A stretch of 64,000 nucleotides of DNA from Zunongwangia endophytica (GTDB lineage Bacteria; Bacteroidota; Bacteroidia; Flavobacteriales; Flavobacteriaceae), in the NCBI RefSeq assembly GCF_030409505.1, contig NZ_JAUFPZ010000002.1, positions 2,797,501 to 2,861,500 on the forward strand, given 5' to 3'. A program made the translations under genes and the position numbers. Position 1 is the first letter of the stretch; the number at the start of each line of letters is the position of its first letter. Shown here one piece after another: positions 7,104 to 15,722 of the stretch. Below the pieces are notes generated by a model. That model was given only the letters and a program-made list of their open reading frames with translations. It did not search any database and was not told the DNA's origin.

Positions 7104-8282
7104 TTATTTGCCTTTTTTAAGGCTATTAAATTTACTTATCAAAATAGAAACGGCATTACCGCCAAAACCAACAGCATTCACCAGAATATTCTGAATTCTC
7201 GTTGGTTTTTTACTAATATCGGAAAAAGGAACCGAAATAAACTGCTGCTTTTTCAGCATTAACATTGCTAATTCCAGGTTCAGGATTCCCGAGGTTGCAA
7301 ACGTATGCCCAATTTTCCATTTATTGGAAGTCATTGCTGGTAAATTTTCACCAAACAGCGCTTTTATCGCCTTCACCTCTCCTGCATCACCTTTTATTGT
7401 TCCCGGTGCATGCATTACCACAGCATCAATTTCTGATGGTTCTAAACCGCCAAGTGCCATTCTCATAGAATTTTGCATGCATTCTCCATCATCTGATATT
7501 GAAACGCTATGTTTTAATTTTTCTGCGGAATAACCAATCCCTATAATTTTTGCTAAAGATCTTTCTGAAACAGAATTTTCTAAACACATCAATCCGGCGC
7601 CTTCTCCTAAAACCATGGAATTTCTAGTTTTGTTTAAATTCAATGCCTGACATGGGTATTCTAAATCTTCTGAAGCATAGGTTTTAATAGCCTTCATCTG
7701 TGCAATTGTAAAAGGCGTGAGTGCCGCTTCGCTCGCTCCGGCAATAAATTTATCGGCTAAGCCCGATTGTAACCAAGCTACCGCATTTAAAACAGAATGT
7801 AATCCCGTAGAACAGGTGACACTATGTGAAAAATGAATTCCGTTATTTTCTAAATCCTGGCCAACCCAGGATGAAATATTCCCTAAAGTTGTTGCTGGTG
7901 AAGCCTGAGTAGAAGCTTTTCGATTTTCGATAAATTCTGAATGAAATTTTTCAAAAAGTCCGGTTGCTCCCCGTGAACTTCCGATATTAATACCGATGTT
8001 TTTTTCATTCTGCCAACCGGCGCGTTTTACGGCTTGTCGCGAAACATAAATTGCCATCAACACAGAACGATCGAGTTTTCGATAATTGACCGATTCAGTT
8101 CTTAATTTTTCGATTTCTCTATTTAGATCTTCAGGTAAAGAAGCTGCAAAAGCGTCCTCTCCTTCAAAATCATGCTTTTTTATAAAATGCTGATCAGTTT
8201 TATAGGCTTCCCATATATTGCTGTGATCTTCTCCCAAAGGAGAAACCGAAGCCATGGAAGTGATATAAATTGGATTTTTCAT
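7104..8282 (-). CDS. FabF-like beta-ketoacyl synthase in the biotin cluster
   Basis: This 392-residue thiolase-fold condensing enzyme is of the FabF/KAS II type. The catalytic set is complete: C157 in SVTCSTG, H291 in VVMHAPGT followed by GD, K321 and H326 in KWKIGHT. It is shorter and more diverged than housekeeping FabF (about 415 residues), so it is probably a dedicated synthase. The ATG at 8282 gives MKNPIYITSMASVSPLG, a typical KAS start; an ATG 18 bp upstream is less likely. It lies between bioA and bioB in a cluster without recognisable bioC or bioH. It may therefore help build the pimeloyl chain, which is inference from position. Another possibility is a flexirubin/aryl polyene-type synthase, but no such genes surround it. 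Confidence 0.88.
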   Translation of the reverse strand: MKNPIYITSMASVSPLGEDHSNIWEAYKTDQHFIKKHDFEGEDAFAASLPEDLNREIEKLRTESVNYRKLDRSVLMAIYVSRQAVKRAGWQNEKNIGINIGSSRGATGLFEKFHSEFIENRKASTQASPATTLGNISSWVGQDLENNGIHFSHSVTCSTGLHSVLNAVAWLQSGLADKFIAGASEAALTPFTIAQMKAIKTYASEDLEYPCQALNLNKTRNSMVLGEGAGLMCLENSVSERSLAKIIGIGYSAEKLKHSVSISDDGECMQNSMRMALGGLEPSEIDAVVMHAPGTIKGDAGEVKAIKALFGENLPAMTSNKWKIGHTFATSGILNLELAMLMLKKQQFISVPFSDISKKPTRIQNILVNAVGFGGNAVSILISKFNSLKKGK

Positions 8283-8300
8283 AATTGTAGGGATTAGCAT

Positions 8301-8720
8301 CTAAGCTATTAACTCAGTTAGATCTTAAAATTTATATCTTTTCAATCTGTACTTTTCTTTTTTCCATTGCCGAAAAAAGAAACAAAAAAGACTAGGCTTA
8401 CGAATCCTGCTCTAAATTTATCGTTCTGAAGCTAAATTTTAGGAACTCGCTACGCTCAAACAGCCTAAAATTTTACGCTTATTTCACTTCAAATTTAACG
8501 AGCAATTTTCGATAGGCCAGTTTTTAATTATCAATAAAGCTGCTGACGATTATATTTGATTATTCATTGATTAGCTCTCAAATTTTTCCAAAAATCTTTT
8601 CTATGGTTAAATACAGGTCGGTTTTATTCAACAGTGCAATTTCAAATTATCAACTCAATACATCAAAATGTCTATTATCTAAGCTCTAACAGCAAAGCGG
8701 TCTAAAGTCTAAATTCAATT
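8301..8720. repeat. 420-bp gap between bioA and the ketoacyl synthase, repeat-bearing
   Basis: No open frame of note. It holds a perfect 11-bp hairpin, TTTCTTTTTTC (8354-8364) with GAAAAAAGAAA (8372-8382). A nested imperfect inverted structure follows across about 8391-8531, with the inner arms AAATTTTAGG (8434-8443) and CCTAAAATTT (8464-8473) around a loop containing CGCTACGCTC. The outer arms pair only partly. A 28-bp motif sits at 8685-8712. The composition and layout resemble short repeats scattered between genes of Flavobacteriia, though I recognise them only by general likeness. The gap may split the biotin genes into two transcripts. Confidence 0.6.
8685..8712 (+). repeat. 28-bp dispersed intergenic motif, copy 1
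   Basis: Matches the sequence at 33930-33957 at 24 of 28 positions, around the core AGCrAAGCGrTCTAA. Both copies end 1-8 bp before the 3' end of a minus-strand gene (bioA here, the aldo/keto reductase there), so the position is similar as well as the sequence. Confidence 0.6.
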
Positions 8721-10001
8721 CTAAAATTGTTCAAACACACCTTCAATAACATCATAGATCTTCTGCATTTCTTCATCTGAAGTGATATAAGGTGCGGTAA
8801 TATAGATAGTACTACCAAGCGGACGAAGAAAAACACCATGATCCATAAAATATCGGAATAACTGGTTTCGTAAATTTCCGTAGCGCTCCATTTTCACATT
8901 TAAATCGAATGCAAAAATGATCCCCAATTGCCTAATATTGCTCACTTTTGGATGATTTTTTATTTTTTCGCCAAAGTCTTGATGCAACTTCTCGATTCGT
9001 TTGATGTTCGCCTGCATTGCTTCCGAAGTTAAAAGTTCTACTCCGGCTAATGCCGCTGTACAGGCTAAAGGATTTGCGGTGTAGGTATGCCCATGAAATA
9101 ATCCTTTGGCAATATCTTCAGAATAAAAAGCATCGTAAATTTTCTGAGAACAACTGGTTAAGCCCATGGGTAACAATCCAGCGGTAAGCGCTTTAGACAT
9201 ACAAACTACATCGGGTTTAGTTGCTATATAATCTGAAGCAAAATAGCTTCCGGTTTTTCCAAATCCCGTCATGACCTCGTCGGCTACGCAAATAATCTCG
9301 TTCTCCTTACAAATCTTTAGAATTTGATTAAGTCCTTCTTTATCATGCATCTTCATGGCTGCTGCTCCCTGAACCAAAGGTTCGTAAATAAAACCGGCAA
9401 AATTATGATTCTGAATTAATTGCTGAAGTTTTTCTATAACTTCGGAATTATTATCTCCCGTTGGTACGGGAATACGCTGCACCTCGATAAAATGATCTTC
9501 GAAAGCACCATTATAAACCGATAAGCTTGAAACCGACATTGCTCCGAAAGTATCGCCATGAAAGCCTTCTTCGAACGCTAACATTACTTTACGATCGTTT
9601 CCTAAATTATGATGGTATTGCAGCGCCATTTTTATTCCGATCTCGGTTGCGGTAGAACCATTATCGTTAAAAAATAGTTTTTGCTGACCTTCGGGTAAAA
9701 TCTTAATTAAAGCTTCTGAAAGTTCAACAGCCGGTTGATGTGTAAATCCGCTAAACACCACCTGGTCCAAATTCTTCATTCGCGCGGCTACGCGATCGGT
9801 AATAAACTCATTGCAATGACCATAAACACAGGTGTACCAAGATGAAATCCCGTCGATATATTCTTTTCCGCTTTCATCGTAAAGTTTTACACCTTTTGCT
9901 TTTGTAATTCCTATTGCATCTGAAGCTGTTTTGTGCTGCGTTAAAGGATGCCACAAATGTTTTTTATCTCGTTCTGCTAAATTCAAATTCTCTTGCATCA
10001 T
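8721..10001 (-). CDS. bioA: Adenosylmethionine--8-amino-7-oxononanoate aminotransferase BioA
   Basis: This 426-residue class III PLP aminotransferase makes 7,8-diaminopelargonate with SAM as the amino donor. Diagnostic features are HLWHPLTQH (15-23), the substrate-site GISSWYTCVYGH block (51-62), the PLP-phosphate binding GSTATEIGIK (115-124), the acidic DEVMTGFGKTG and the Schiff-base lysine K270 in CMSKALTAG. The BioA-type W55-Y56 pair before GH favours BioA over other aminotransferases. It abuts bioD exactly, starting one base before the bioD stop region, so the two are coupled. Start choice is between two adjacent ATGs (10001 and 9998). Confidence 0.96.
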   Translation of the reverse strand: MMQENLNLAERDKKHLWHPLTQHKTASDAIGITKAKGVKLYDESGKEYIDGISSWYTCVYGHCNEFITDRVAARMKNLDQVVFSGFTHQPAVELSEALIKILPEGQQKLFFNDNGSTATEIGIKMALQYHHNLGNDRKVMLAFEEGFHGDTFGAMSVSSLSVYNGAFEDHFIEVQRIPVPTGDNNSEVIEKLQQLIQNHNFAGFIYEPLVQGAAAMKMHDKEGLNQILKICKENEIICVADEVMTGFGKTGSYFASDYIATKPDVVCMSKALTAGLLPMGLTSCSQKIYDAFYSEDIAKGLFHGHTYTANPLACTAALAGVELLTSEAMQANIKRIEKLHQDFGEKIKNHPKVSNIRQLGIIFAFDLNVKMERYGNLRNQLFRYFMDHGVFLRPLGSTIYITAPYITSDEEMQKIYDVIEGVFEQF

Positions 10002-10622
10002 TTATTTTTTCAGATTCTTGCGGAATTGCTCTGCATATTTTTTTACTACTTCCGGTGTAAATTCATTTTCTTCATCTACACGCCCAATCATTGGTACACC
10101 GCTCATTTTTTCGATAATATCTTCCGTAGTTTTTGTCGCATTTCCGCTATAAATTATTCCGAAGCAATCTAATCCGCGGCTTCGAAGAGCCTCTGTACTT
10201 AACAACGTATGATTTATGCTTCCCAAATAATGCCGAGAAACTAAAATTACTTTATCATTTGGATTAATTAAATCGGCAATCGTCTCTGTATTGTTTATCG
10301 GCACCAGCAAACCTCCCGCACCTTCTATCACCAAATTATTATCGGTTTCTGGTCTAACTATGGTTTTAGATGTTACTTCAACTCCATCTATTTCCGCAGC
10401 AGCGTGCGGACTCATAGGTGTTTGTAAAGCAAAAGCATTTGAGTGGAATTTAGTAATTGGATTACTAATTAAATGCTGAATTTTATGGGTATCTGAATTA
10501 TCTAAATCTCCTGCTTGTATAGGTTTCCAATAATCAGCCTCTAAAGCTTCTGTCACCATGGCAGAGATCATTGTCTTCCCTACTTCTGTACCTATTCCGG
10601 TAACAAAATAAGTCTGTTTCAT
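10002..10622 (-). CDS. bioD: Dethiobiotin synthetase BioD
   Basis: This 206-residue ATP-dependent carboxylase-ligase closes the ureido ring of dethiobiotin. The N-terminal P-loop GIGTEVGKT (9-17) follows the first strand exactly as in BioD, and YWKPIQAGDLDNSDT (31-45) is the diaminopelargonate-binding segment. EGAGGLLVP (about 99-107) is the second family signature. The length is a little below that of E. coli BioD (225). The start ATG overlaps the stop of the DUF2007 gene by 4 bp (ATGA type), and bioA follows directly. The tight packing makes this a translationally coupled operon. Confidence 0.95.
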   Translation of the reverse strand: MKQTYFVTGIGTEVGKTMISAMVTEALEADYWKPIQAGDLDNSDTHKIQHLISNPITKFHSNAFALQTPMSPHAAAEIDGVEVTSKTIVRPETDNNLVIEGAGGLLVPINNTETIADLINPNDKVILVSRHYLGSINHTLLSTEALRSRGLDCFGIIYSGNATKTTEDIIEKMSGVPMIGRVDEENEFTPEVVKKYAEQFRKNLKK

Positions 10623-11032
10623 TTCAAATTAAATTTATGTTTGCAGTTTTCACATCGATACGAATATTTGGTATACATCGGTAAAACCGCAAAAAGAAAG
10701 CCGACAAAGAAATAAATAAAAGATTTAAAATCGGTAATACTGGTATAATATTCTATTTTAGAACTGTTGCAATTGGGACAATGAATCGCTTCTCCTTCAT
10801 CATCCAACGAATATTTAGAGATACTTTCTAAGATCTTTTTTGCTTGAGCCTCATCTTCCTCGAAAACCATTAATTGCACGCCACCAATGGCATTACTAAT
10901 TAGCGGATCGGTATTAATTGTATGCTCATTATTAATTACAACCTGAATATCTTCGGCCTCTAGCCTGGCTTTTACAATTTGTGCTTCTGAAGCATATTGA
11001 AAACTAGCAATTAATTTTAATGAGCTATTCAT
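10619..11032 (-). CDS. DUF2007 protein with C-terminal membrane segment and Cys pairs
   Basis: This 137-residue protein opens with the DUF2007 'putative signal transducing' domain (about 5-72). This is a ferredoxin-like fold, recognisable by KLIASFQYASEAQIVKARLEAEDI and the later GGVQLMVFEEDEAQAKKIL. A CPNC pair (about 85-88), a hydrophobic stretch (about 105-121) and a CENC pair (about 128-131) follow. The two Cys pairs could form one zinc ribbon interrupted by a membrane hairpin, an odd topology. It overlaps bioF by 8 bp upstream and bioD by 4 bp downstream, so it is locked into the biotin operon. The function is unknown, and regulation or complex assembly in biotin synthesis is only a guess. 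Confidence 0.8.
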   Translation of the reverse strand: MNSSLKLIASFQYASEAQIVKARLEAEDIQVVINNEHTINTDPLISNAIGGVQLMVFEEDEAQAKKILESISKYSLDDEGEAIHCPNCNSSKIEYYTSITDFKSFIYFFVGFLFAVLPMYTKYSYRCENCKHKFNLK

Positions 11033-12188
11033 CTAAAATTGATTTTAAAGATTCTGAAAGTAAATTGATGAGTGCTGCTATTTCTTCTTCGGAATTAAAA
11101 CTATGTAAGCAAAATCTGAGTCGCTCGCTACCTTTTGGAACTGTTGGCGAAAGAATAGGTTTTACTAAAAATCCATTTTGTTGAAATATTGCTGCTATTT
11201 TTTTAACCGATCCGTTTCCTGAAACTATCGCACATTGAATTGGTGATTCACTTTCGATAAAATAAGAATCGATTTTAGCGATTTTCAATTGTTTTTTAAA
11301 ATACTGAATATTTGCTTTTAGCTTATCCAATTCGGCTCCTCCATTTTTTAATTGCTGAAAGGCTGAATAAATAGTTGCTATTGCATGCGGCGGAAGTCCT
11401 GTGGTGTATATAAAACTCCGTGCGAAATTTACCAAATACGATTTTAGTTCCTGGCTACCTAAAATAACAGCCCCGTGGCAACCCATCGCTTTTCCAAATG
11501 TATGGATTCGTGCAAAAATCTTTTCCTGAAGCTGAAGTTCATTTACTAATCCGCTTCCGTTCGCTCCAAAAACGCCTGTGCTATGCGCTTCGTCTACAAT
11601 TAAAAAATGATTGTTTTTTTCAGCAAAATCAGCTAATTTGGATAGCGGAGCCAGATCGCCATCCATCGAAAAAACAGCTTCGGTTACAATATAGATTACG
11701 CTATTTTCTAAAGATTCTTGGCGCGAAATTTTAGCTTGTAAATCCTCAATATTATTATGCTGAAATTTATAAGCTTTCGCATTACTTAACGAAATGCCAT
11801 CGCGAATACTGGCATGGATTAATTCATCATAAAAAATGAAATCTCCTTTCTGCGGAACTGAAGAAAAGAAACCCAGATTGGCATCGTAACCAGAATTAAA
11901 AATAAGAGCACTTTCAGCTTGGTGAAATTCAGCTAAAAAATATTCAGTAAGCTCGAATAATTTATGATTTCCTGAAATAAGTCGACTGCCGGTAGCTCCG
12001 TTTTGCTTCAGTTGATGTTTTTCACAAAGCTTTGTGGCTTCAGAAAAAATAGTTTCAGAGCTAGAGAAGCCTAAATAATCGTTTGAATAAAAATCGATAC
12101 CATCTTTAGGAGCTTGTAATTCTCTGAAAGAGTTATTATTGGTTCTATCCTGAAGACGTTTCGATAAATTATTAGGAAATTTACTCAT
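11025..12188 (-). CDS. bioF: 8-amino-7-oxononanoate synthase BioF
   Basis: This 387-residue alpha-oxoamine synthase joins pimeloyl thioester and L-alanine, the first ring-building step of biotin synthesis. FYSNDYLGFS (33-42), the GATGSRLISGNH block (64-75), the PLP-site DEAHSTGVFG (199-208) and the Schiff-base lysine K233 in HTFGKAMGCHGA are all present. The HSTG and GSRLISG forms separate it from KBL and HemA. It is the first gene of the minus-strand biotin operon. A CAAAATTA (TAATTTTG on the minus strand) lies just 5 bp before the ATG, so the message is probably leaderless. It overlaps the DUF2007 gene by 8 bp. Confidence 0.93.
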   Translation of the reverse strand: MSKFPNNLSKRLQDRTNNNSFRELQAPKDGIDFYSNDYLGFSSSETIFSEATKLCEKHQLKQNGATGSRLISGNHKLFELTEYFLAEFHQAESALIFNSGYDANLGFFSSVPQKGDFIFYDELIHASIRDGISLSNAKAYKFQHNNIEDLQAKISRQESLENSVIYIVTEAVFSMDGDLAPLSKLADFAEKNNHFLIVDEAHSTGVFGANGSGLVNELQLQEKIFARIHTFGKAMGCHGAVILGSQELKSYLVNFARSFIYTTGLPPHAIATIYSAFQQLKNGGAELDKLKANIQYFKKQLKIAKIDSYFIESESPIQCAIVSGNGSVKKIAAIFQQNGFLVKPILSPTVPKGSERLRFCLHSFNSEEEIAALINLLSESLKSILDE

Positions 12189-12192
12189 TCAG

Positions 12193-12200
12193 CAAAATTA
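12193..12200 (-). promoter_or_regulatory. -7 element for the bioF operon
   Basis: TAATTTTG on the minus strand fits TAnnTTTG and ends 5 bp before the bioF ATG. No BirA-type inverted repeat was seen around it, so the biotin repression mechanism is not evident. Confidence 0.55.
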
Positions 12201-12279
12201 CAAGATTACCTGAAACTGGGCTGTTGGAATGATAGGAAAAAAGTTTGGGAGAAACTAATGAATCTAAAATACTGTGGAC

Positions 12280-12675
12280 TTATTCCATTTTCTCGTGATC
12301 TACGTTATCCTCTGGAGTATCATCGATCTCACTTTTTAAGATGTGTGAGTTTCGCTGATATTTCCCTTGTAAATCATCCATTTTGGATTGATCCCAAAGC
12401 TTATTACCTATAAAATACGATGCTCTTCCAATTAAATGAGCTCCTACAGGTGCCGTTAAGAATAAGAATAGAATAATGATAAATGCTCTAGAAGTTGTAC
12501 TAAGATCGTAGAAGTACAGCGCTACACCAACAAGTAAAAGTCCTATTCCTAAGGTAGCAGCTTTAGTATTTACCGATATTCGTAAATATGTATCTGGCAT
12601 TCTTATAAGTCCTACTGCTGCGAGCAAAACGAATAATGTTCCTAAAGTGATGATTATCCCTATTAAAATATTCAT
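12280..12675 (-). CDS. mrpG: Mrp antiporter subunit MrpG
   Basis: This 131-residue membrane protein of the PhaG/MnhG family is the last gene of the seven-gene Mrp operon. It has three membrane segments, an RMPDTYLRISVNTKAATLGIG motif after the first (the family signature), a PVGAHLIGRASYF block, and a polar C-terminal tail of about 40 residues. Mrp complexes exchange cytoplasmic Na+ for H+ and need all subunits. It overlaps mrpF by 4 bp. No terminator hairpin is evident in the short gap before bioF. Confidence 0.9.
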   Translation of the reverse strand: MNILIGIIITLGTLFVLLAAVGLIRMPDTYLRISVNTKAATLGIGLLLVGVALYFYDLSTTSRAFIIILFLFLTAPVGAHLIGRASYFIGNKLWDQSKMDDLQGKYQRNSHILKSEIDDTPEDNVDHEKME

Positions 12676-12947
12676 TTTTTCTTACTTCTTCGTTCTAAAT
12701 AATAACTTAAGGCTACCGTACTTAAAAAGGCGATAAGAGCCAGAATCATCCCCGTATCTAATAAAGTAGAGCTTCCAGAAGTTATCGTGTAGATCCCAAT
12801 AATTCCTATACCTGTAGTGATTAAAAGATCTAATGCGACAATTCTATCTGCAATACTTGGGCCTTTGAAAAATCTTACCAAAATAAGAATCACCGAAAAG
12901 GCCAAAACAGGCAGGATTATTATTCTACAATATTCAACTAAAGTCAT
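12672..12947 (-). CDS. mrpF: Mrp antiporter subunit MrpF
   Basis: This 91-residue protein of the PhaF/MnhF family has three membrane segments. FFKGPSIADRIVALDLLITTGIG is the conserved loop, in which the ADRIVALD stretch is diagnostic. It overlaps mrpG by 4 bp and mrpE by 1 bp. It works as a small structural subunit of the antiporter. Confidence 0.9.
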   Translation of the reverse strand: MTLVEYCRIIILPVLAFSVILILVRFFKGPSIADRIVALDLLITTGIGIIGIYTITSGSSTLLDTGMILALIAFLSTVALSYYLERRSKKK

Positions 12948-13423
12948 TATTTTAAAATCTCTAAAATTCGTTTTTCAAAACCGTTTTTAATACCGGCAAT
13001 GAATTTGTCTTTATCTTTTATATACATCGCATGTACATAAAGCACTTTCTTGTCGTTTGAAACATCCAGACTCAACGTACCCGGAGTTAATGTAATCATG
13101 TTCGCCAACAAGGTTATTCCTGCATCGCTCTGCACGGTTAATGGAACTTTCACGATTCCTGGCGTCATATTTAGTTTAGGCGTCATTACTTCCCAAGCCA
13201 CCTCTAAATTTGCTTTTATTAATTCCCAGAAAAAGAATAAAATGATAAAAATAAGCCTTGGTACAATGGTAAAATACTTGGCTTTTTTTGAGCCTCTAGT
13301 TATTACCATTAATATAATATAGCTTAATATAAAGCCAAACAAATAGTTAGAAACATGAAAGTCTCCTGTGAGTACTACCCACACAAATGTTAGAAGAATA
13401 TTAGATACAAACCTGTTTTTCAT
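12947..13423 (-). CDS. mrpE: Mrp antiporter subunit MrpE
   Basis: This 158-residue MnhE-family protein has two or three N-terminal membrane segments. Then comes the PGIVKVPLTVQSDAGITLLANMITLTPGTLSLDV block (about 88-121), highly specific for MrpE, followed by a soluble tail. In other bacteria MrpE is needed for normal antiport activity. It lies 11 bp after mrpD and overlaps mrpF by one base. Confidence 0.92.
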   Translation of the reverse strand: MKNRFVSNILLTFVWVVLTGDFHVSNYLFGFILSYIILMVITRGSKKAKYFTIVPRLIFIILFFFWELIKANLEVAWEVMTPKLNMTPGIVKVPLTVQSDAGITLLANMITLTPGTLSLDVSNDKKVLYVHAMYIKDKDKFIAGIKNGFEKRILEILK

Positions 13424-13434
13424 TGTTTCCTTCC

Positions 13435-14946
13435 TTAACTATTGTTTAAAACTGTATCGATATATTGCTGACTATTCATAAGTTCGTTCGCTATTCTGGC
13501 AGATAATATTTGAATATGCTCTGCTCCAAAACCAATATATAGCGATATTAAACTTAAGAAAACAATTGGCACGATAAACTGTGTTTTCTTAGTTTTATTT
13601 AAATCGCTGAAATATTCAAATTTTGGTTTTTCAGGTATTTCTTTCGCGTCTTTCCAAAAAACTTCTGCCCATAATTTAGCGATTATTACTAAGGTAATAA
13701 AGCTGGCAAAAACAATTGCTGCAACCGTCCAATAACTCTCTGTTTTAAAACCTTCTCCTATTAAAGAAATTTTAGGCCAGAATCCTGATAAAGGCGGAAT
13801 TCCCACTAGTGAAAATAAAGGAATAAAAATCAACAAACTGAGCTTTGGATAATTCGCGTAGAAACCTCCCAACGCCCTCATGCTATTTGAAGATTTTATC
13901 TTGAAGATAATTCCGCTTACCATAAATAGATTCGTTTTAACCATGATATCGTGAATCAGGTAAAAAATAACCCCAGTAATAGCCACTTCAGTAAACATTC
14001 CCAAACCAGCAATCATATAACCAATATGGCAAATAATCAAATACGAAAAGACCTTACGAACATTATTCTGAACCAATGCACCAACACCTCCGCTAAAAAT
14101 AGTAAGAATAGCCAATACCATTAAAATTTCTCCTAAGAATACATCGCCTACAAAAATTAATGTAAACACTCTTATCAAAGCATAAACGCCAACTTTAGTT
14201 AGCAGTCCACCAAATATTGCAGAAACAGCAGCGGGTGGCGTATGGTAGGATGCCGGTAACCAAAAATACAGTGGGAAAATTGATGCTTTTGTCCCAAAAC
14301 CAACTAAAAATAATATAGCGGCAACTTCTACCAGTCCGCGGTTTTCTACCGCCGCAACTTTCCCGGCAAGATCTGCCATATTTAAAGATCCGGTTAAACC
14401 ATATAATACTGCAATTGCAGTTAAAAAAATAATGGAAGCCAGGATGTTTAAGGTAAAGTACTTTACTGCTCCTTCTAACTGTGCTTTTTCACCGCCAATG
14501 GTAATTAACACAAAAGAACTTATGATAATGATTTCAAACCAAACATAAAGGTTGAATAAATCTCCGGTTAAAAATGCTCCGGTTAATCCTAATAACAGAA
14601 AATGAAATATAGGGTAATAACCAAAACGTAGTCGATCTTTGATAACAGAACCAGCTGAAAATACTGATACTGCCAAACCAGAAAGTGCTGTTAAAAGCAC
14701 CAAGGTGACTGCCAGCGTATCTGCGACAAACACAATACCATATGGCGCATCCCAATCTCCTGCATTTACTTTTTGAGTTCCATTCTCCCAAACAAAGTAA
14801 AATACATAAGCGGAAAGAGCTACAGCGATAATACTACCGCCAATGCTTATAATTTTTTGCGCATTAATCTTATTCCAGAAAAACATCAAAACAATGCTCA
14901 GGAATAATTGAAATAATAAAGGGTATATGATTAAATGTTGCATCAT
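13435..14946 (-). CDS. mrpD: Mrp antiporter subunit MrpD (NuoM/N-like)
   Basis: This 503-residue polytopic subunit is homologous to complex I antiporter subunits. About 14 membrane segments are apparent. Motifs include the [16 protein letters not shown] block around residue 137 with the conserved membrane glutamate, [30 protein letters not shown] (about 216-245) with its key lysine, and [12 protein letters not shown]. It is one of the two proton/sodium-translocating subunits. The order and 4-bp overlap with mrpC match the canonical mrpABCDEFG layout. Confidence 0.95.
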   Translation of the reverse strand: MMQHLIIYPLLFQLFLSIVLMFFWNKINAQKIISIGGSIIAVALSAYVFYFVWENGTQKVNAGDWDAPYGIVFVADTLAVTLVLLTALSGLAVSVFSAGSVIKDRLRFGYYPIFHFLLLGLTGAFLTGDLFNLYVWFEIIIISSFVLITIGGEKAQLEGAVKYFTLNILASIIFLTAIAVLYGLTGSLNMADLAGKVAAVENRGLVEVAAILFLVGFGTKASIFPLYFWLPASYHTPPAAVSAIFGGLLTKVGVYALIRVFTLIFVGDVFLGEILMVLAILTIFSGGVGALVQNNVRKVFSYLIICHIGYMIAGLGMFTEVAITGVIFYLIHDIMVKTNLFMVSGIIFKIKSSNSMRALGGFYANYPKLSLLIFIPLFSLVGIPPLSGFWPKISLIGEGFKTESYWTVAAIVFASFITLVIIAKLWAEVFWKDAKEIPEKPKFEYFSDLNKTKKTQFIVPIVFLSLISLYIGFGAEHIQILSARIANELMNSQQYIDTVLNNS

Positions 14947-15296
14947 GAATCTTCGTCGGTTGCGTTCATTTCGTCCAGATCGTCTGTTCTTACCACCTTA
15001 TGAGCTCTTTTTACAAGAATGATGGCAAAAGATTGCAATCCAAAACTAATTACAATAGCAGTTAATATAAGTGCCTGCGGAACAGGATCTGCATAAGCTT
15101 CAGTAAAAACTTCAGAATTCTCTGGAATTATTGGAGGTAAACCTTTTGTTATTCTACCTAAAAGAAAAATCAAAAGATTGGCTCCATTCCCTAACAGAAT
15201 TATACCAATAATTAGTTTCACCAAACTACGACGCAAGATCATATAAATCCCCGCCGCATAAAGCAAACCTATTAAAATAGCTAATAATATCTCCAT
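14943..15296 (-). CDS. mrpC: Mrp antiporter subunit MrpC (NuoK-like)
   Basis: This 117-residue NuoK-like subunit has three membrane helices. [29 protein letters not shown] holds the conserved N-terminal signature, and [22 protein letters not shown] is diagnostic of MnhC/MrpC. It overlaps mrpD by 4 bp and starts 2 bp after the mrpB stop. The acidic C-terminal tail ([13 protein letters not shown]) is typical for the family. Confidence 0.93.
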   Translation of the reverse strand: MEILLAILIGLLYAAGIYMILRRSLVKLIIGIILLGNGANLLIFLLGRITKGLPPIIPENSEVFTEAYADPVPQALILTAIVISFGLQSFAIILVKRAHKVVRTDDLDEMNATDEDS

Positions 15297-15298
15297 AA

Positions 15299-15712
15299 TT
15301 AAGGTGCTTCAGAAATTGTAAAGATGATGGTTAATGTTACCCCTACAACCACAAGATAAACTCCTATATCAAAAAATAATGCTGAACCAATACTTCCTAA
15401 AACGGGAACATGGCCGTGATACCATAATCCTGTCATAAAAGGATCTCCTGCAAAAAGCATAGGTGAAAGCCCACTAAAAAAAGACAAGGCTAAACCTGCG
15501 GGCATCAAAAATCCCGGATGAAATTTAAGTAATGCTTTAGCATTTTTTAATCCATTAGCGAAAGAATGCAAAACAAAAGCAATTGCTGCTACAAGTCCGC
15601 CTACAAATCCACCACCTGGAAGGTAGTGCCCTCGCAAAAGGATAAAAATCGAGAACATTAGCAAAACCGGCAAAAGGTAATTTGATGCTGTTCTTAATAT
15701 GATGGTTTTCAT
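15299..15712 (-). CDS. mrpB: Mrp antiporter subunit MrpB
   Basis: This 137-residue MnhB-domain subunit has four membrane segments. [27 protein letters not shown] (about 26-52) is the strongly conserved MnhB signature, and [20 protein letters not shown] forms the last helix. It sits between mrpA (10 bp) and mrpC (2 bp). It is a stand-alone subunit and not fused to MrpA. Confidence 0.93.
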   Translation of the reverse strand: MKTIILRTASNYLLPVLLMFSIFILLRGHYLPGGGFVGGLVAAIAFVLHSFANGLKNAKALLKFHPGFLMPAGLALSFFSGLSPMLFAGDPFMTGLWYHGHVPVLGSIGSALFFDIGVYLVVVGVTLTIIFTISEAP

Positions 15713-15722
15713 AATATTTTAA

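Noticed and set aside
8353..8382. Hairpin at 8354-8382 as a classical terminator of bioA
   Set aside because: It lies 340 bp past bioA and is purine/pyrimidine-rich; it looks more like part of a repeat, though it could act as a terminator.
12201..12279. A terminator after mrpG
   Set aside because: The gap holds no stable stem with a T run; only weak possible pairings were seen.
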